From: Blautia sp. BIOML-A1
Lineage (GTDB): Bacteria > Bacillota > Clostridia > Lachnospirales > Lachnospiraceae
Direction: 5' to 3'
NCBI RefSeq assembly: GCF_009883055.1
Contig: NZ_WWVR01000009.1
Location: 1 to 64,000, forward strand
DNA length: 64,000 bases
In this document: positions 16,512-25,660 of the stretch, piece by piece
How positions within the stretch are numbered: the stretch's first letter is position 1
How the letters are laid out: each line of letters opens with the position of its first letter
Notes under the pieces: model-generated
What the model saw: only the letters and a program-made list of their open reading frames with translations
Told to the model about the DNA's origin: nothing
Databases searched by the model: none
Program-made: the position numbers and the translations under genes

Positions 16512-17284
16512 GTATTTTATTAACAGTTATTGTTACATTTTTTGCTGGTATGGGTGCTGGTCTTGGTACCGGATTCGCCGGTATGAGTGCGGCAGCGGTT
16601 ATCAGTCCTATGCTGATTACCTTTTTGGGAATGGATCCATACATGGCAGTGGGAATCGCCCTGTCTTCGGATGTACTGGCGAGTGCCGTGTCTGCATATA
16701 CCTATGGAAAAAATAAGAATCTGGATGTGAAAAATGGTCTGATCATGATGGTTACCGTGCTGTTGTTTACGATATTTGGAAGCTATGTATCAAGCCTGGT
16801 ACCATCCACAACAATGGGAAACTTCTCTGTTTTTATGACCTTCCTTCTTGGTATTAAATTTATCGTTCGTCCGGTCATGACTACGAAGGAAGCCATGACA
16901 CAGATATCTGCAAAAAAACGTGCCATGCAGTCTGTCATCTGTGGTATTTTGATAGGCTTTATCTGTGGTTTTATCGGTGCCGGCGGTGGTATGATGATGC
17001 TTCTGATCCTGACATCGGTTCTTGGTTACGAATTGAAGACAGCTGTGGGAACAAGCGTATTTATTATGACCTTCACGGCTTTTACCGGAGCAGTCTCTCA
17101 TTTCGCCATCGGCGGTACACCAGACTGGTCGGTATGGATTTTGTGTGTAATCTTTACATTTCTTTGGGCCAGAATCGCAGCGGTATTTGCCAACAAAGCA
17201 ACTCCAAAGACATTGAACCGTGCGACGGGAGTAATTCTGGTGATATTGGGAGTTGTGGTTATGGCATTTTCAATGATAGGATAG
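16508..17284 (+). CDS. TauE/SafE family anion exporter
   Basis: A 258-residue integral membrane protein with about eight hydrophobic segments in two repeats. The repeated glycine-rich motif is visible as GMGAGLGTGFAGMSAAAVISPML near the N terminus and GFICGFIGAGGGMMMLLIL in the middle. The family moves sulfite, sulfoacetate or related small anions across the cytoplasmic membrane. It is coupled to the MarR gene by a 4-bp overlap. The true substrate cannot be told from sequence. Confidence 0.85.
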   Translation: MSILLTVIVTFFAGMGAGLGTGFAGMSAAAVISPMLITFLGMDPYMAVGIALSSDVLASAVSAYTYGKNKNLDVKNGLIMMVTVLLFTIFGSYVSSLVPSTTMGNFSVFMTFLLGIKFIVRPVMTTKEAMTQISAKKRAMQSVICGILIGFICGFIGAGGGMMMLLILTSVLGYELKTAVGTSVFIMTFTAFTGAVSHFAIGGTPDWSVWILCVIFTFLWARIAAVFANKATPKTLNRATGVILVILGVVVMAFSMIG

Positions 17285-17358
17285 AATAACAGTCGTGACT
17301 TTACATAGCAGTCAATAAGCTTTGAGTAACAGATAAAGATTAAAAAAAGGAGAAAATA

Positions 17359-18576
17359 GTGGATTTAAGCAAAATATCTATAAAAAAAATCAGGGAGCTG
17401 ATTGTGTTTACGGCATTTCTTGTGGTTGCCCTGTGGAAGTTTGATGTGGTGCTCGGTGTGTTGAAAGCAATATGGGGGATTATATTTCCGTTTATACTTG
17501 GTGGAGCAATCGCATTTCTGACGAATGTGCCAATGAGCTTTTTGGAAAAGACAATTTTTAAAAATGTAAAAAAGGAAAATAAGATAGCAGGAAAACTGGC
17601 AAGACCAACAAGTCTGCTTCTTACTATTGTATTAATAGTTGGTGTGATCGCATTGGTGATGTTCGGAGTGATTCCGCAGCTTACGCGAACAATGGGAACT
17701 TTGATGATGAGCATTTCTGACTTTATTCCGCAGATGCAAAGCTGGATTCGAGAATTTTTCCATAATAACCAGGAAATTATGAAACTGGTAGATCAGATAC
17801 AGTTTGATCCGGATCAGGCAATCAGGTGGGGAATAAGTCTTCTTGGCAACGGTGCCGGAAATATGATGAATACGACGATGTCAGCTGTGGGTTCCATAGT
17901 CAGTGGATTAGCGACTTTTTTTATTGCCTTTTCTTTTGCCTGTTATGTCCTTTTTCAGAAAGAAAAGCTGCACTTACAGATCAGAAAAGTATTTTTCGCA
18001 TTTCTTCCACAACAAAAAGCAGATGCTTTTCTTAAAGTCTGTTCTCTGACATATCGGACATTTGCAAACTTTCTTACAGGTCAGTGCCTGGAAGCTGTGA
18101 TTCTCGGATGTATGTTTGTTATCACACTGAGTATTTTGAGGATGCCATATGCACTTTTGATTGGAGTGTTAATTGCATTTACAGCATTGATTCCTATTTT
18201 CGGGGCTTTCATCGGATGTGCAGTAGGAGGCTTTTTGATCTTTATGGTAAGCCCGAAGCAGGCAATTTTATTTATAATAGTATTTCTGGTGCTGCAGCAG
18301 ATTGAAGGAAATCTGATCTATCCGCATGTTGTTGGTGAATCTGTAGGGCTTCCATCAATCTGGGTGCTGGCAGCAGTTACAATCGGTGGAAATCTTATGG
18401 GGATTGTAGGCATGCTTGTTTTCATCCCACTGCTGTCGGTATTTTATACTATTTTTCGGGAATACGTATATCTGCACCTGAAAAAACAACATATCAAACG
18501 GGTAACAACGACAGAAATAGAGAAATATACGGAAGAGGATCATCCAATCCAAGCAGATAATCAGAGAGAGGACTGA
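17359..18576 (+). CDS. AI-2E family transporter
   Basis: A 405-residue membrane protein of the AI-2 exporter-like family (PF01594). Eight or so hydrophobic segments are seen, with the diagnostic C-terminal block LVLQQIEGNLIYPHVVGESVGLPSIWVL followed by GGNLMGIVGMLVFIPLLSV. The start is GTG at 17359 after AAAGGAGAAAA. The C-terminal tail is charged and cytoplasmic. Functions proposed for the family include autoinducer-2 export and Na+/H+ exchange; no neighbour helps to choose. Confidence 0.85.
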   Translation: MDLSKISIKKIRELIVFTAFLVVALWKFDVVLGVLKAIWGIIFPFILGGAIAFLTNVPMSFLEKTIFKNVKKENKIAGKLARPTSLLLTIVLIVGVIALVMFGVIPQLTRTMGTLMMSISDFIPQMQSWIREFFHNNQEIMKLVDQIQFDPDQAIRWGISLLGNGAGNMMNTTMSAVGSIVSGLATFFIAFSFACYVLFQKEKLHLQIRKVFFAFLPQQKADAFLKVCSLTYRTFANFLTGQCLEAVILGCMFVITLSILRMPYALLIGVLIAFTALIPIFGAFIGCAVGGFLIFMVSPKQAILFIIVFLVLQQIEGNLIYPHVVGESVGLPSIWVLAAVTIGGNLMGIVGMLVFIPLLSVFYTIFREYVYLHLKKQHIKRVTTTEIEKYTEEDHPIQADNQRED

Positions 18577-18722
18577 TTGCCAGGGCCGTTGGAGTGAACA
18601 TTAACATATTTTTGAACAGTAACAATAAAAGAGTTGCATAGAAGGGATAAAACAGTTTATTATTGATGTAGAAAGATGTGAAAGATATATATGTGAAAAA
18701 TCGAATGAGAGGGGTATTGTGT

Positions 18723-20726
18723 ATGAGGGAATTACTCTATGGGGCAGCGTATTACGATGAGTATATGCCGTATGAACGGCTGGCAAAAGATGTTGCCATG
18801 ATGAAAAAAGCCGGGATCAATACGGTTCGGATCGCAGAATCCACATGGAGCACCTGCGAACCGCAGGAAGGAGTTTTTGACTTTTCACATGTGATCCGTG
18901 TAATGGATGCGATGGAAGAGGCGGAAATTAACGTAATCATAGGGACTCCGACTTATGCAGTACCGACCTGGATGGTGAAGGCATATCCGGGTGTGCTGGC
19001 GGAGACGGTCAAAGGCAGAGGAATCTATGGTGAGAGACAGATCATGGACATCACTCATCCGGTCTATCGTTATTATGCGGAAAGAGTCATCCGTAAATTG
19101 ATGGAAGTTTCAGCACACCGCAAATGTGTGATCGGATTCCAGCTTGATAATGAAACGAAATATTATGGAACTGCAGGCAAGAATGTGCAGCTTGGTTTTG
19201 TGAAATATCTCCGGGAGAAATTTCATAATGATCTGGATGCCATGAATCATGAATTCGGTCTGGATTACTGGAGCAATCGCATCAATGCCTGGGAAGATTT
19301 TCCGGATGTGCGCGGTACGATCAATGGAAGTCTGGGGGCAGAGTTTGCAAAATACCAGAGAAGTCTGGTGGAAGAATTCCTTGGCTGGCAGGCAGAGATT
19401 GTTTCAGAATATAAGAGAGAAGACCAGTTTATCACTCACAATCTGGATTTTGAGTGGAGAGGATATTCCTACGGCGTGCAGCCGGATGTAAACCATTTTA
19501 AATGTGCAAAACATCTGACTATGGCAGGAACGGATATTTATCATCCGACCCAGGATCACCTGAGTGGTGCAGAGATCGCATTTGGTGGTGATCTGATCCG
19601 CTGTCTCAAAAATGACAACTACCTGGTTCTGGAAACAGAAGCACAGGGCTATCCGGGATGGACACCATATGATGGACAGCTTCGCCTGCAGGCATACAGC
19701 CATCTGGCCTCCGGTGCTCTTGGTGTGATGTACTGGCACTGGCATTCAATCCATAACTCTTTTGAGACTTATTGGAAAGGTCTTCTGAGCCATGATATGG
19801 AAGAAAATGCCGTATATCGAGAGACGTGTATCATAGGCAGCGAGTTTAAGAAACTTTCACCTGTCTTATCAGGCTTTAAGAAAGATAACAAAGTTGCGAT
19901 CATGGTGAACAATGAGGCTCTGACTGCACTTAAATGGTTTGGAATCGAAGCCAGTGCAGCAGGAGATAATGGAATTGGTTATAATGATGTTGTCCGCTGG
20001 ATCTACGATGCACTTTACAAAGTAAATATCGAGTGTGACATTATATGGGAAGAGAGCGAAAACATTGAGAAATACCAGGCAATCATCCTTCCGGCCATGT
20101 ACACCGCAGATGAAAAAATCCTCACACATCTGAAAGAGTATACTGCTCAGGGCGGTACATTGATTGCGACGTTCAAGACCGCTTTTGCCAACGAAAATGT
20201 AAAAGTGTATCCTGACAGACAGCCACATATCTTAAGTGAAGTCTTTGGTATGTATTATCAGCAGTTTACGTTCCCGGAGAATGTCACTCTGACAGGGTTT
20301 GAGGGCAGTGAACCAGAGGCAGAGACCTTCATGGAACTCCTGATTCCTGATGGTGCAGAAATCATTTCTGCATATCAGCATCCGAACTGGAAAAAGTATG
20401 CCGCAGTTACACATCATACATATGAAAGAGGAAATGCCTGGTATATCGGATGTATGTTTGAAGAACATTACCTGCAGCAGATGTTGATAAAGATTCTGGC
20501 TCAGTCTGGTATAAATGCAGCAGCTCCGGAGAAATTCCCGGTGATCGTGCGTGAGGGAATCAATGCAAAGGGCGAAAAGATTCGTTTCTATCTGAATTAT
20601 TCCTGGGAAGAGCAAAGAGTTGAAGCAGCGGATAATTTTGAAGTGATACTTGGAAGTGCTGATAGTACTAAGCGTGAAATTCACCTGTCAGCATGGGATG
20701 TATGTATTATAAAATTCAATAAATAA
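18723..20726 (+). CDS. Beta-galactosidase, GH42 family
   Basis: A 667-residue GH42 enzyme. The (beta/alpha)8 domain starts LLYGAAYYDEYMP; the acid/base Glu144 follows Asn143 in FQLDNETKYYG, and the nucleophile lies in YLVLETEAQGYPGW (Glu304 or 306). The C-terminal part holds the Rossmann-like trimerisation domain (AIILPAMYTADEKILTHLKEY) and a small beta domain. There is no signal peptide, so it acts in the cytoplasm on imported galactosides, possibly galacto-oligosaccharides or arabinogalactan pieces. ATG 18723 follows GAGAGGGG; the longer upstream frame lacks a site. No transporter adjoins it. Confidence 0.9.
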   Translation: MRELLYGAAYYDEYMPYERLAKDVAMMKKAGINTVRIAESTWSTCEPQEGVFDFSHVIRVMDAMEEAEINVIIGTPTYAVPTWMVKAYPGVLAETVKGRGIYGERQIMDITHPVYRYYAERVIRKLMEVSAHRKCVIGFQLDNETKYYGTAGKNVQLGFVKYLREKFHNDLDAMNHEFGLDYWSNRINAWEDFPDVRGTINGSLGAEFAKYQRSLVEEFLGWQAEIVSEYKREDQFITHNLDFEWRGYSYGVQPDVNHFKCAKHLTMAGTDIYHPTQDHLSGAEIAFGGDLIRCLKNDNYLVLETEAQGYPGWTPYDGQLRLQAYSHLASGALGVMYWHWHSIHNSFETYWKGLLSHDMEENAVYRETCIIGSEFKKLSPVLSGFKKDNKVAIMVNNEALTALKWFGIEASAAGDNGIGYNDVVRWIYDALYKVNIECDIIWEESENIEKYQAIILPAMYTADEKILTHLKEYTAQGGTLIATFKTAFANENVKVYPDRQPHILSEVFGMYYQQFTFPENVTLTGFEGSEPEAETFMELLIPDGAEIISAYQHPNWKKYAAVTHHTYERGNAWYIGCMFEEHYLQQMLIKILAQSGINAAAPEKFPVIVREGINAKGEKIRFYLNYSWEEQRVEAADNFEVILGSADSTKREIHLSAWDVCIIKFNK

Positions 20727-20742
20727 AAAAATTGCAGTAAGC

Positions 20743-20777
20743 AAAACCCGAGGCGGCAGGCCCCGGGTTTCTTTTAT
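20743..20777. terminator. Terminator between convergent genes
   Basis: The stem AAACCCGAGGC / GGCCCCGGGTTT is followed by CTTTTAT. It separates the GH42 gene from the convergent MATE gene; A-rich sequence on the left may also serve the minus strand. Confidence 0.75.
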
Positions 20778-20792
20778 CATTATTGTGAATAG

Positions 20793-22160
20793 TTATCTTT
20801 TATCTTTCTTAAGAATGGAATTAAACAGTGTAAAGAAGGTGATCGTTGTCACAGTAGCAGCTATAATATCGCTTACCGGTTCTGCAAGAAATACAGCAAA
20901 AACTTTATTGTCGAAGAAATTCGGCAGTATGAAAATCAGAGGTATCAGCAGGATGATCTTACGCAGGCAGGCAAGAAGCAGACTGACTTTCGCCTGGCCG
21001 AGGGCCATAAAGCTCTGCTGGCAGCTTACCTGGAAGCCAATAGAGAAGATTCCGGCCATGTAGATGCGGAGTGCCCAGGAAGCGTATGTTACAAGTTCCT
21101 TATCTGAAGTAAAGATTGCTGCAAATGCCTTTGGAAAAATCATCACGACAAGACAGAAGGCAGATGTGTAGATGATGCAGGTACAGAACTGTGTGAAAAA
21201 TGCTTTCTTTACACGGTCTGGCTTATTGGCACCAAAGTTGTAGCTGATGATCGGCTGTCCGCCCTGGCAGATTCCCTGAAGCGGAAGAGAGACAAGCTGG
21301 CTGATACTGGTAATGATCGTCATTGCCCCGACAGCCACATCACCGCCGAATCTGGAAAGACTGCTGGTAAAGCTGATCGACAGAAGACTTTCTGTTGACA
21401 GCATGACAAAGGTAGAAATGCCAAGAGCAAGGCAGGGACCAAAAACCTTGAGTTCCAGATGCATATTGCTTCGTTTCAGGCGAAGGATCGTTTTCTTTCC
21501 GGTCAGAAAGCGGAGGATCCACACAGCTCCTACGGACTGGCTGAGAACAGTGGCAAGTGCTGCACCCTTTACGCCCATGCCAAGAACAAAAATAAAAATT
21601 GGATCCAGGATGATATTGATAACAGCACCAATGACTGTAGTCATCATACTGATTCTGGCAAAGCCCTGAGTGGTAATGAAGGTATTCATGCCCAGTACGA
21701 TCAGGACAAAAAAGCTTCCCAGAATATAGATTCTGGCATAGTCAGATGCGTAGGTTAAGGTGACATCGCTGGCACCGAAGAGTCTGAGCAGCGTCGGTGC
21801 ACTTACATAAAATACGATAGTCAGTATAATTGACAGACCGACTAATAAAGTAAAACAGTTTCCGAGGATTTTCTCTGCCAGATCGTTATCCTTCTTTCCC
21901 ATTGCGATGGCTGCACGCGGGGCACCGCCGGAACCGACGAGCATGGCGAATGCATTCAGCAGCATCAGAATCGGGGCAAAAAGTCCGACGCCGGTCAGTG
22001 CGGCAGCTCCGATCTCCGGAATGTGACCGATGTAAATACGGTCTACAATGTTATAAAGCAGGTTGATGATCTGTGCGACAACTGCCGGAACCGCCAGCTG
22101 CGCAAGGAGTCTGGGGATACTTCCCGTCTCCATATTGGGGGTGTTGGTTTGTGTTTTCAT
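20793..22160 (-). CDS. MATE family efflux transporter
   Basis: A 455-residue antiporter with twelve hydrophobic segments in two halves. The N-terminal pattern MPRLLAQLAVPAVVAQIINLLYNIVDRIYIG-like start, the GVGLFAPILMLLNAFAMLVGSGGAPRAAIAMG segment and the mid-protein LQGICQGGQPIISYNFGA are typical of MATE proteins of the MepA/DinF side. Such pumps exchange Na+ or H+ for organic cations. GGAGATAATC precedes the minus-strand ATG at 22160. It is monocistronic; the substrate is unknown. Confidence 0.9.
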   Translation of the reverse strand: MKTQTNTPNMETGSIPRLLAQLAVPAVVAQIINLLYNIVDRIYIGHIPEIGAAALTGVGLFAPILMLLNAFAMLVGSGGAPRAAIAMGKKDNDLAEKILGNCFTLLVGLSIILTIVFYVSAPTLLRLFGASDVTLTYASDYARIYILGSFFVLIVLGMNTFITTQGFARISMMTTVIGAVINIILDPIFIFVLGMGVKGAALATVLSQSVGAVWILRFLTGKKTILRLKRSNMHLELKVFGPCLALGISTFVMLSTESLLSISFTSSLSRFGGDVAVGAMTIITSISQLVSLPLQGICQGGQPIISYNFGANKPDRVKKAFFTQFCTCIIYTSAFCLVVMIFPKAFAAIFTSDKELVTYASWALRIYMAGIFSIGFQVSCQQSFMALGQAKVSLLLACLRKIILLIPLIFILPNFFDNKVFAVFLAEPVSDIIAATVTTITFFTLFNSILKKDKR

Positions 22161-22551
22161 AATGATTATCTCCGTGAGTTTTGTAGTTGGATAGTATATA
22201 TCAGATGTATTTCAGAATTTAATATTGTCGTATCAAGTAGCATAGCACAAAAAACAAAAGTTGGAAAGACAATTTCAATTTTGGCATCTTCCATCGGTGC
22301 CAAAGTTGAAGTGCATTAACAACCCTGTATTACACCGAGGAGGTTTTGTCTCATTTTGGGACAGAACCTCTTTTTTGTTACATGACAGCAAAAAGACGGG
22401 AATGATATAATGATAACAAAAACTTTGTTAGGATAACAAAATTATTTGAATAATTTGTACAAATGGATTGAGATTTTTACATTAATGTGGTAAAATTTGA
22501 CTATGTGTAAAAGAAAAACTGACAAAAAATTAGTAAAAAAGGAGAATGCTA
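22161..22551. other. Intergenic region with orphan plus-strand terminator
   Basis: No gene is seen in this 391-bp spacer between the MATE gene and the ATP synthase operon. A hairpin at 22339-22376 (GAGGTTTTGTC / GACAGAACCTC, then TTTTTTG) has the form of a plus-strand terminator although no plus-strand gene precedes it, so a short RNA or an attenuated leader may end there. AACAAAAACTTTGTT (22415-22429) is a small inverted repeat. The operon promoter follows. Confidence 0.55.
22468..22496 (+). promoter_or_regulatory. Probable sigma-70 promoter of the ATP synthase operon
   Basis: TTGAGA at 22468-22473, a 17-nt spacer and TAAAAT at 22491-22496 lie about 55 nt before the first atp gene. Confidence 0.6.
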
Positions 22552-22815
22552 TTGAAACAGTGGTCAGAAATCCTGCGTAATGTCACAATGCTGTCCCAGC
22601 TGGGACTGTCATTTATCACACCGCTTCTGCTGTGCCTGGCACTCTGCTGGTTTATTACTTCCAGGACCGGTGTCGGAGGCTGGGTCTATATTCCGGGATT
22701 TTTCTTTGGGATGGGCGGATCGGCGACTGTGGCATATAAGTTTTATCTTTCTGTAAACAAACAGGAGAAGAAAAAGCACAAAAAAAATAAAATATATTTC
22801 AACAGACATTCATAA
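22552..22815 (+). CDS. AtpZ/AtpI-like small membrane protein
   Basis: An 87-residue protein with two hydrophobic segments (LGLSFITPLLLCLALCWFI and GWVYIPGFFFGMGGSATVAY) and a very basic tail (KKHKKNK). This matches the AtpZ/AtpI-type proteins that open many bacterial atp operons and help c-ring assembly or ion supply. TTG at 22552 lies 8 nt after AAAGGAGA and is the preferred start; the in-frame ATG at 22546 almost overlaps that site. First gene of the operon. Confidence 0.7.
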   Translation: MKQWSEILRNVTMLSQLGLSFITPLLLCLALCWFITSRTGVGGWVYIPGFFFGMGGSATVAYKFYLSVNKQEKKKHKKNKIYFNRHS

Positions 22816-22859
22816 ACAGCGATATGACGGACAGAATAAATGAAAGGAATAAAGAAATT

Positions 22860-23279
22860 ATGAGCAGTATATTCGATAAGGTGCAGCCGGCAGTAAAAAA
22901 AGAAACAAGGAGAGTAGCCATGATCACGGCAGTCGGTCTGGTTCTGATGTGGATCCTTTTTGCAGGACTTCACTTTGCAATGCCGGACAAAGTGCCGTTG
23001 GATTATACCGTATTTCTGGGAGGCATCGGAGGAGGACTGATCGCAGTCATGAATTTCTTTCTGATGGGACTGGCTGTTCAGAAGGCAGCTTCAGCGACAG
23101 ATGAGGGAACTGCGAGAATGAAACTCAAAGCAAGTTATTCACAGCGTTTTTTGATGATGATGTTGTGGGTGATCGCAGCGATCGTTGCACCGTGCTTCCA
23201 TTTTGTAGCGGGAATTGCTCCACTCTTATTTCCGGGAACGGGAATCAAGATCGTGGGGATATTTCATAACAAAAACTAG
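22860..23279 (+). CDS. atpI: ATP synthase protein I-like
   Basis: A membrane protein of about 139 residues with four hydrophobic segments (AVGLVLMWILFAGLHFAM, YTVFLGGIGGGLIAVMNFFLMGLAVQ, FLMMMLWVIAAIVAPCF, AGIAPLLFPGTGIKIV), the AtpI layout. An ATG at 22824 is in frame but has no ribosome site; 22860 follows GAAAGGA. It lies between the AtpZ-like gene and atpB. AtpI-type proteins assist assembly of the c ring, especially in Na+-type enzymes. Confidence 0.75.
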   Translation: MSSIFDKVQPAVKKETRRVAMITAVGLVLMWILFAGLHFAMPDKVPLDYTVFLGGIGGGLIAVMNFFLMGLAVQKAASATDEGTARMKLKASYSQRFLMMMLWVIAAIVAPCFHFVAGIAPLLFPGTGIKIVGIFHNKN

Positions 23280-23318
23280 GAGGGGAAAATCTGAACAAGA
23301 CAGGAGGTGAGTGAATGT

Positions 23319-24077
23319 ATGGAACTGGATATTAATGGGGCGAAGATACTTTTTACTTTACCCATTGACCTGCCGGTTCTGGGACCTTTAAGAATCAGTG
23401 AGACCATGGTAGTAAGCTGGATCGTTATGCTGCTGATCACAGGAGTGTGTATCTGGCTGACGCATGATCTTAAGGAGGAAAATATTTCCAAACGGCAGGC
23501 TGTAGCAGAACTTCTGGTGGAGACGGCGAATAAATTTGTTGTCGGAAACATGGGTGAGAAGTTCAGGTACATGATTCCGTTTGTCGCGGCACTTTTTGCG
23601 ACAAGTGTGGTATCGAACCTGATCAGCCTTGTGGGACTTCGAAGTCCGACATCGGATCTGTCTACAGAGGCAGCGTGGGCGGTTGTGGTATTTATCATGA
23701 TCACCGCGCAGAAGATCAAGACTAGTGGATTCGGCGGCTACTTAAAGGGATTTACACAGCCGATTCCGGTTATGACACCATTTAATGTTCTTTCTGAACT
23801 GGCAACACCGGTAAGTATGGCGTGCCGTCATTTCGGAAACATTTTATCAGGTGTCGTTATCAATGGTCTGATTTATGGGGCGCTGGCAGTGGCAAGTTCC
23901 GCACTCCTGGGACTGATCCCGGGACTTGTGGGCGATGTGTTGTCACAGATACCTATTCTTGATGTAGGTGTACCGGCTATTTTATCTGTATATTTCGACT
24001 GGTTCTCAGGAATTATGCAGGCATTTATTTTCTGTATGCTGACGGTTATGTATATCGCAAATGCAGCAGAGGAATAA
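23319..24077 (+). CDS. atpB: ATP synthase subunit a
   Basis: A 252-residue Fo stator subunit. The conserved helix near the C-terminal half reads LATPVSMACRHFGNILSGVVI, containing the essential Arg (CRHFGN) that faces the c-ring carboxylates, and the last helix reads IMQAFIFCMLTVMYIANA. The ATG at 23319 lies 11 nt after GGAGGT; a GTG at 23307 overlaps that site. It provides the half-channels for ion flow. Confidence 0.95.
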   Translation: MELDINGAKILFTLPIDLPVLGPLRISETMVVSWIVMLLITGVCIWLTHDLKEENISKRQAVAELLVETANKFVVGNMGEKFRYMIPFVAALFATSVVSNLISLVGLRSPTSDLSTEAAWAVVVFIMITAQKIKTSGFGGYLKGFTQPIPVMTPFNVLSELATPVSMACRHFGNILSGVVINGLIYGALAVASSALLGLIPGLVGDVLSQIPILDVGVPAILSVYFDWFSGIMQAFIFCMLTVMYIANAAEE

Positions 24078-24111
24078 AAACTGTTGTTAGGAGATGAACA
24101 GCAGCAGATAA

Positions 24112-24447
<336 letters not shown>

Positions 24448-24547
24448 TCAGGAAAACAGTAACGGATGTGTCAGATAAGAACGCATCACAGCAGGACAGG
24501 AGATAACTGCCAGCATAAGCGGGCAGTGACAACAGGAGGTTACAAAC

Positions 24548-25051
24548 ATGCAGGTACAGGAATTAGTAGGAATTGTGCCGTGGAATTTTATAGCGACGAT
24601 TTGCAACCTTTTTATTCAGGTGTATCTCATCAAACGATTTCTTTTTAAGCCGGTCAATGAAATGCTGGAGAAGCGCAGGGCCAAAGCCGATGCGGAGATC
24701 CAGGATGCAGTGAAGGCGAAGGAAGAAGCACAGGCAATGAAATCCGAGTACGAGAAAAACATGCAGGAAGCCAGAGATAAGGCAAATGAGATCGTCAAGA
24801 CAGCGCAGAAAACAGCTGCTGTCCAGAGTGAGGAAATGATCAGGGAAGCTTCCAGCCAGGTAACTGCCATGAAGGAAAAGGCAGAGAAGGACATCGCACA
24901 GGAGAGACGCAAGGCTGTCAATGAGATCAAAGGAGAGATTGGCGGCATGGCTGTCGAGATCGCCGGTAAGGTAATCGAGCGCGAACTTAATGAAGAGGAT
25001 CACACAAAACTGATTAATGATTTTATTGAGAATGTAGGTGAGGCATCATGA
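24548..25051 (+). CDS. atpF: ATP synthase subunit b
   Basis: A 167-residue peripheral-stalk subunit. One N-terminal membrane helix (WNFIATICNLFIQVYLIKRFLF) is followed by a long, charged, Ala/Glu/Lys-rich coiled coil. ACAGGAGG precedes the ATG. Its stop overlaps the delta start (ATGA at 25048). Confidence 0.92.
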   Translation: MQVQELVGIVPWNFIATICNLFIQVYLIKRFLFKPVNEMLEKRRAKADAEIQDAVKAKEEAQAMKSEYEKNMQEARDKANEIVKTAQKTAAVQSEEMIREASSQVTAMKEKAEKDIAQERRKAVNEIKGEIGGMAVEIAGKVIERELNEEDHTKLINDFIENVGEAS

Positions 25052-25587
25052 CACAGGCTGCCAGAGTCTATGGGGGCAGCTTGTATGATCTTGCTGCCGA
25101 AGAAAAGCTCGATGGACAGATCATGGAGCAGATGAATGAAATCAGGCAGATTTTCCGGGAGAATCCAGGATATCTGAAATTACTGGGAGAGCCGGCTATT
25201 CCGCAGGACGAGAGGATGAAACTTCTCGATGAAGCCTTTGGCGGACAGGCAGAGCCGTATCTTCTCAATTTTCTCAAGCTTTTATGCGAGAAAAAGCTTT
25301 TACGTGAGTTTGCAGGCTGCTGCGAGGAATTTACCAGAAGATACAATGCTGATCACGGTATTGTAGAAGCGGTAGTGACAAGTGCCATCAGACTTAAGGA
25401 AGAACAGATGGAGGCACTCAGGGCAAAACTTGAGAAGCTTAACGGCAAAAAAATCCATCTGGTACAGAAGACAGACCCGACCGTACTCGCAGGACTCCGC
25501 GTGGAGATGGAAGGCGTACAGCTTGACGGAACGGTACAGGGACGTATTTCGGATATCTCAAAACGACTGGAAACTACACAGTTGTAG
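25048..25587 (+). CDS. atpH: ATP synthase subunit delta
   Basis: A 179-residue OSCP/delta subunit that joins the b stalk to the alpha subunits. The start ARVYGGSLYDLAAEEKL and the ending GLRVEMEGVQLDGTVQGRISDISKRLE are typical. It is coupled to atpF by a 4-bp overlap and ends in TAG. Confidence 0.93.
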   Translation: MTQAARVYGGSLYDLAAEEKLDGQIMEQMNEIRQIFRENPGYLKLLGEPAIPQDERMKLLDEAFGGQAEPYLLNFLKLLCEKKLLREFAGCCEEFTRRYNADHGIVEAVVTSAIRLKEEQMEALRAKLEKLNGKKIHLVQKTDPTVLAGLRVEMEGVQLDGTVQGRISDISKRLETTQL

Positions 25588-25603
25588 TATTACAAAAACA
25601 AAC

Positions 25604-25630
25604 GTTACTGTGTGCGAAAGAAACAGTAAC
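25604..25630. repeat. Dispersed palindromic repeat, copy 3 (inside atp operon)
   Basis: GTTACTGT and AACAGTAAC arms surround a short core (GTGCGAAAGA). It lies in the 73-bp spacer between atpH and atpA, so it is transcribed and could form a hairpin in the operon mRNA. Confidence 0.7.
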
Positions 25631-25660
25631 ATATAAAATGTTAAAGGATGGAATGGACGC

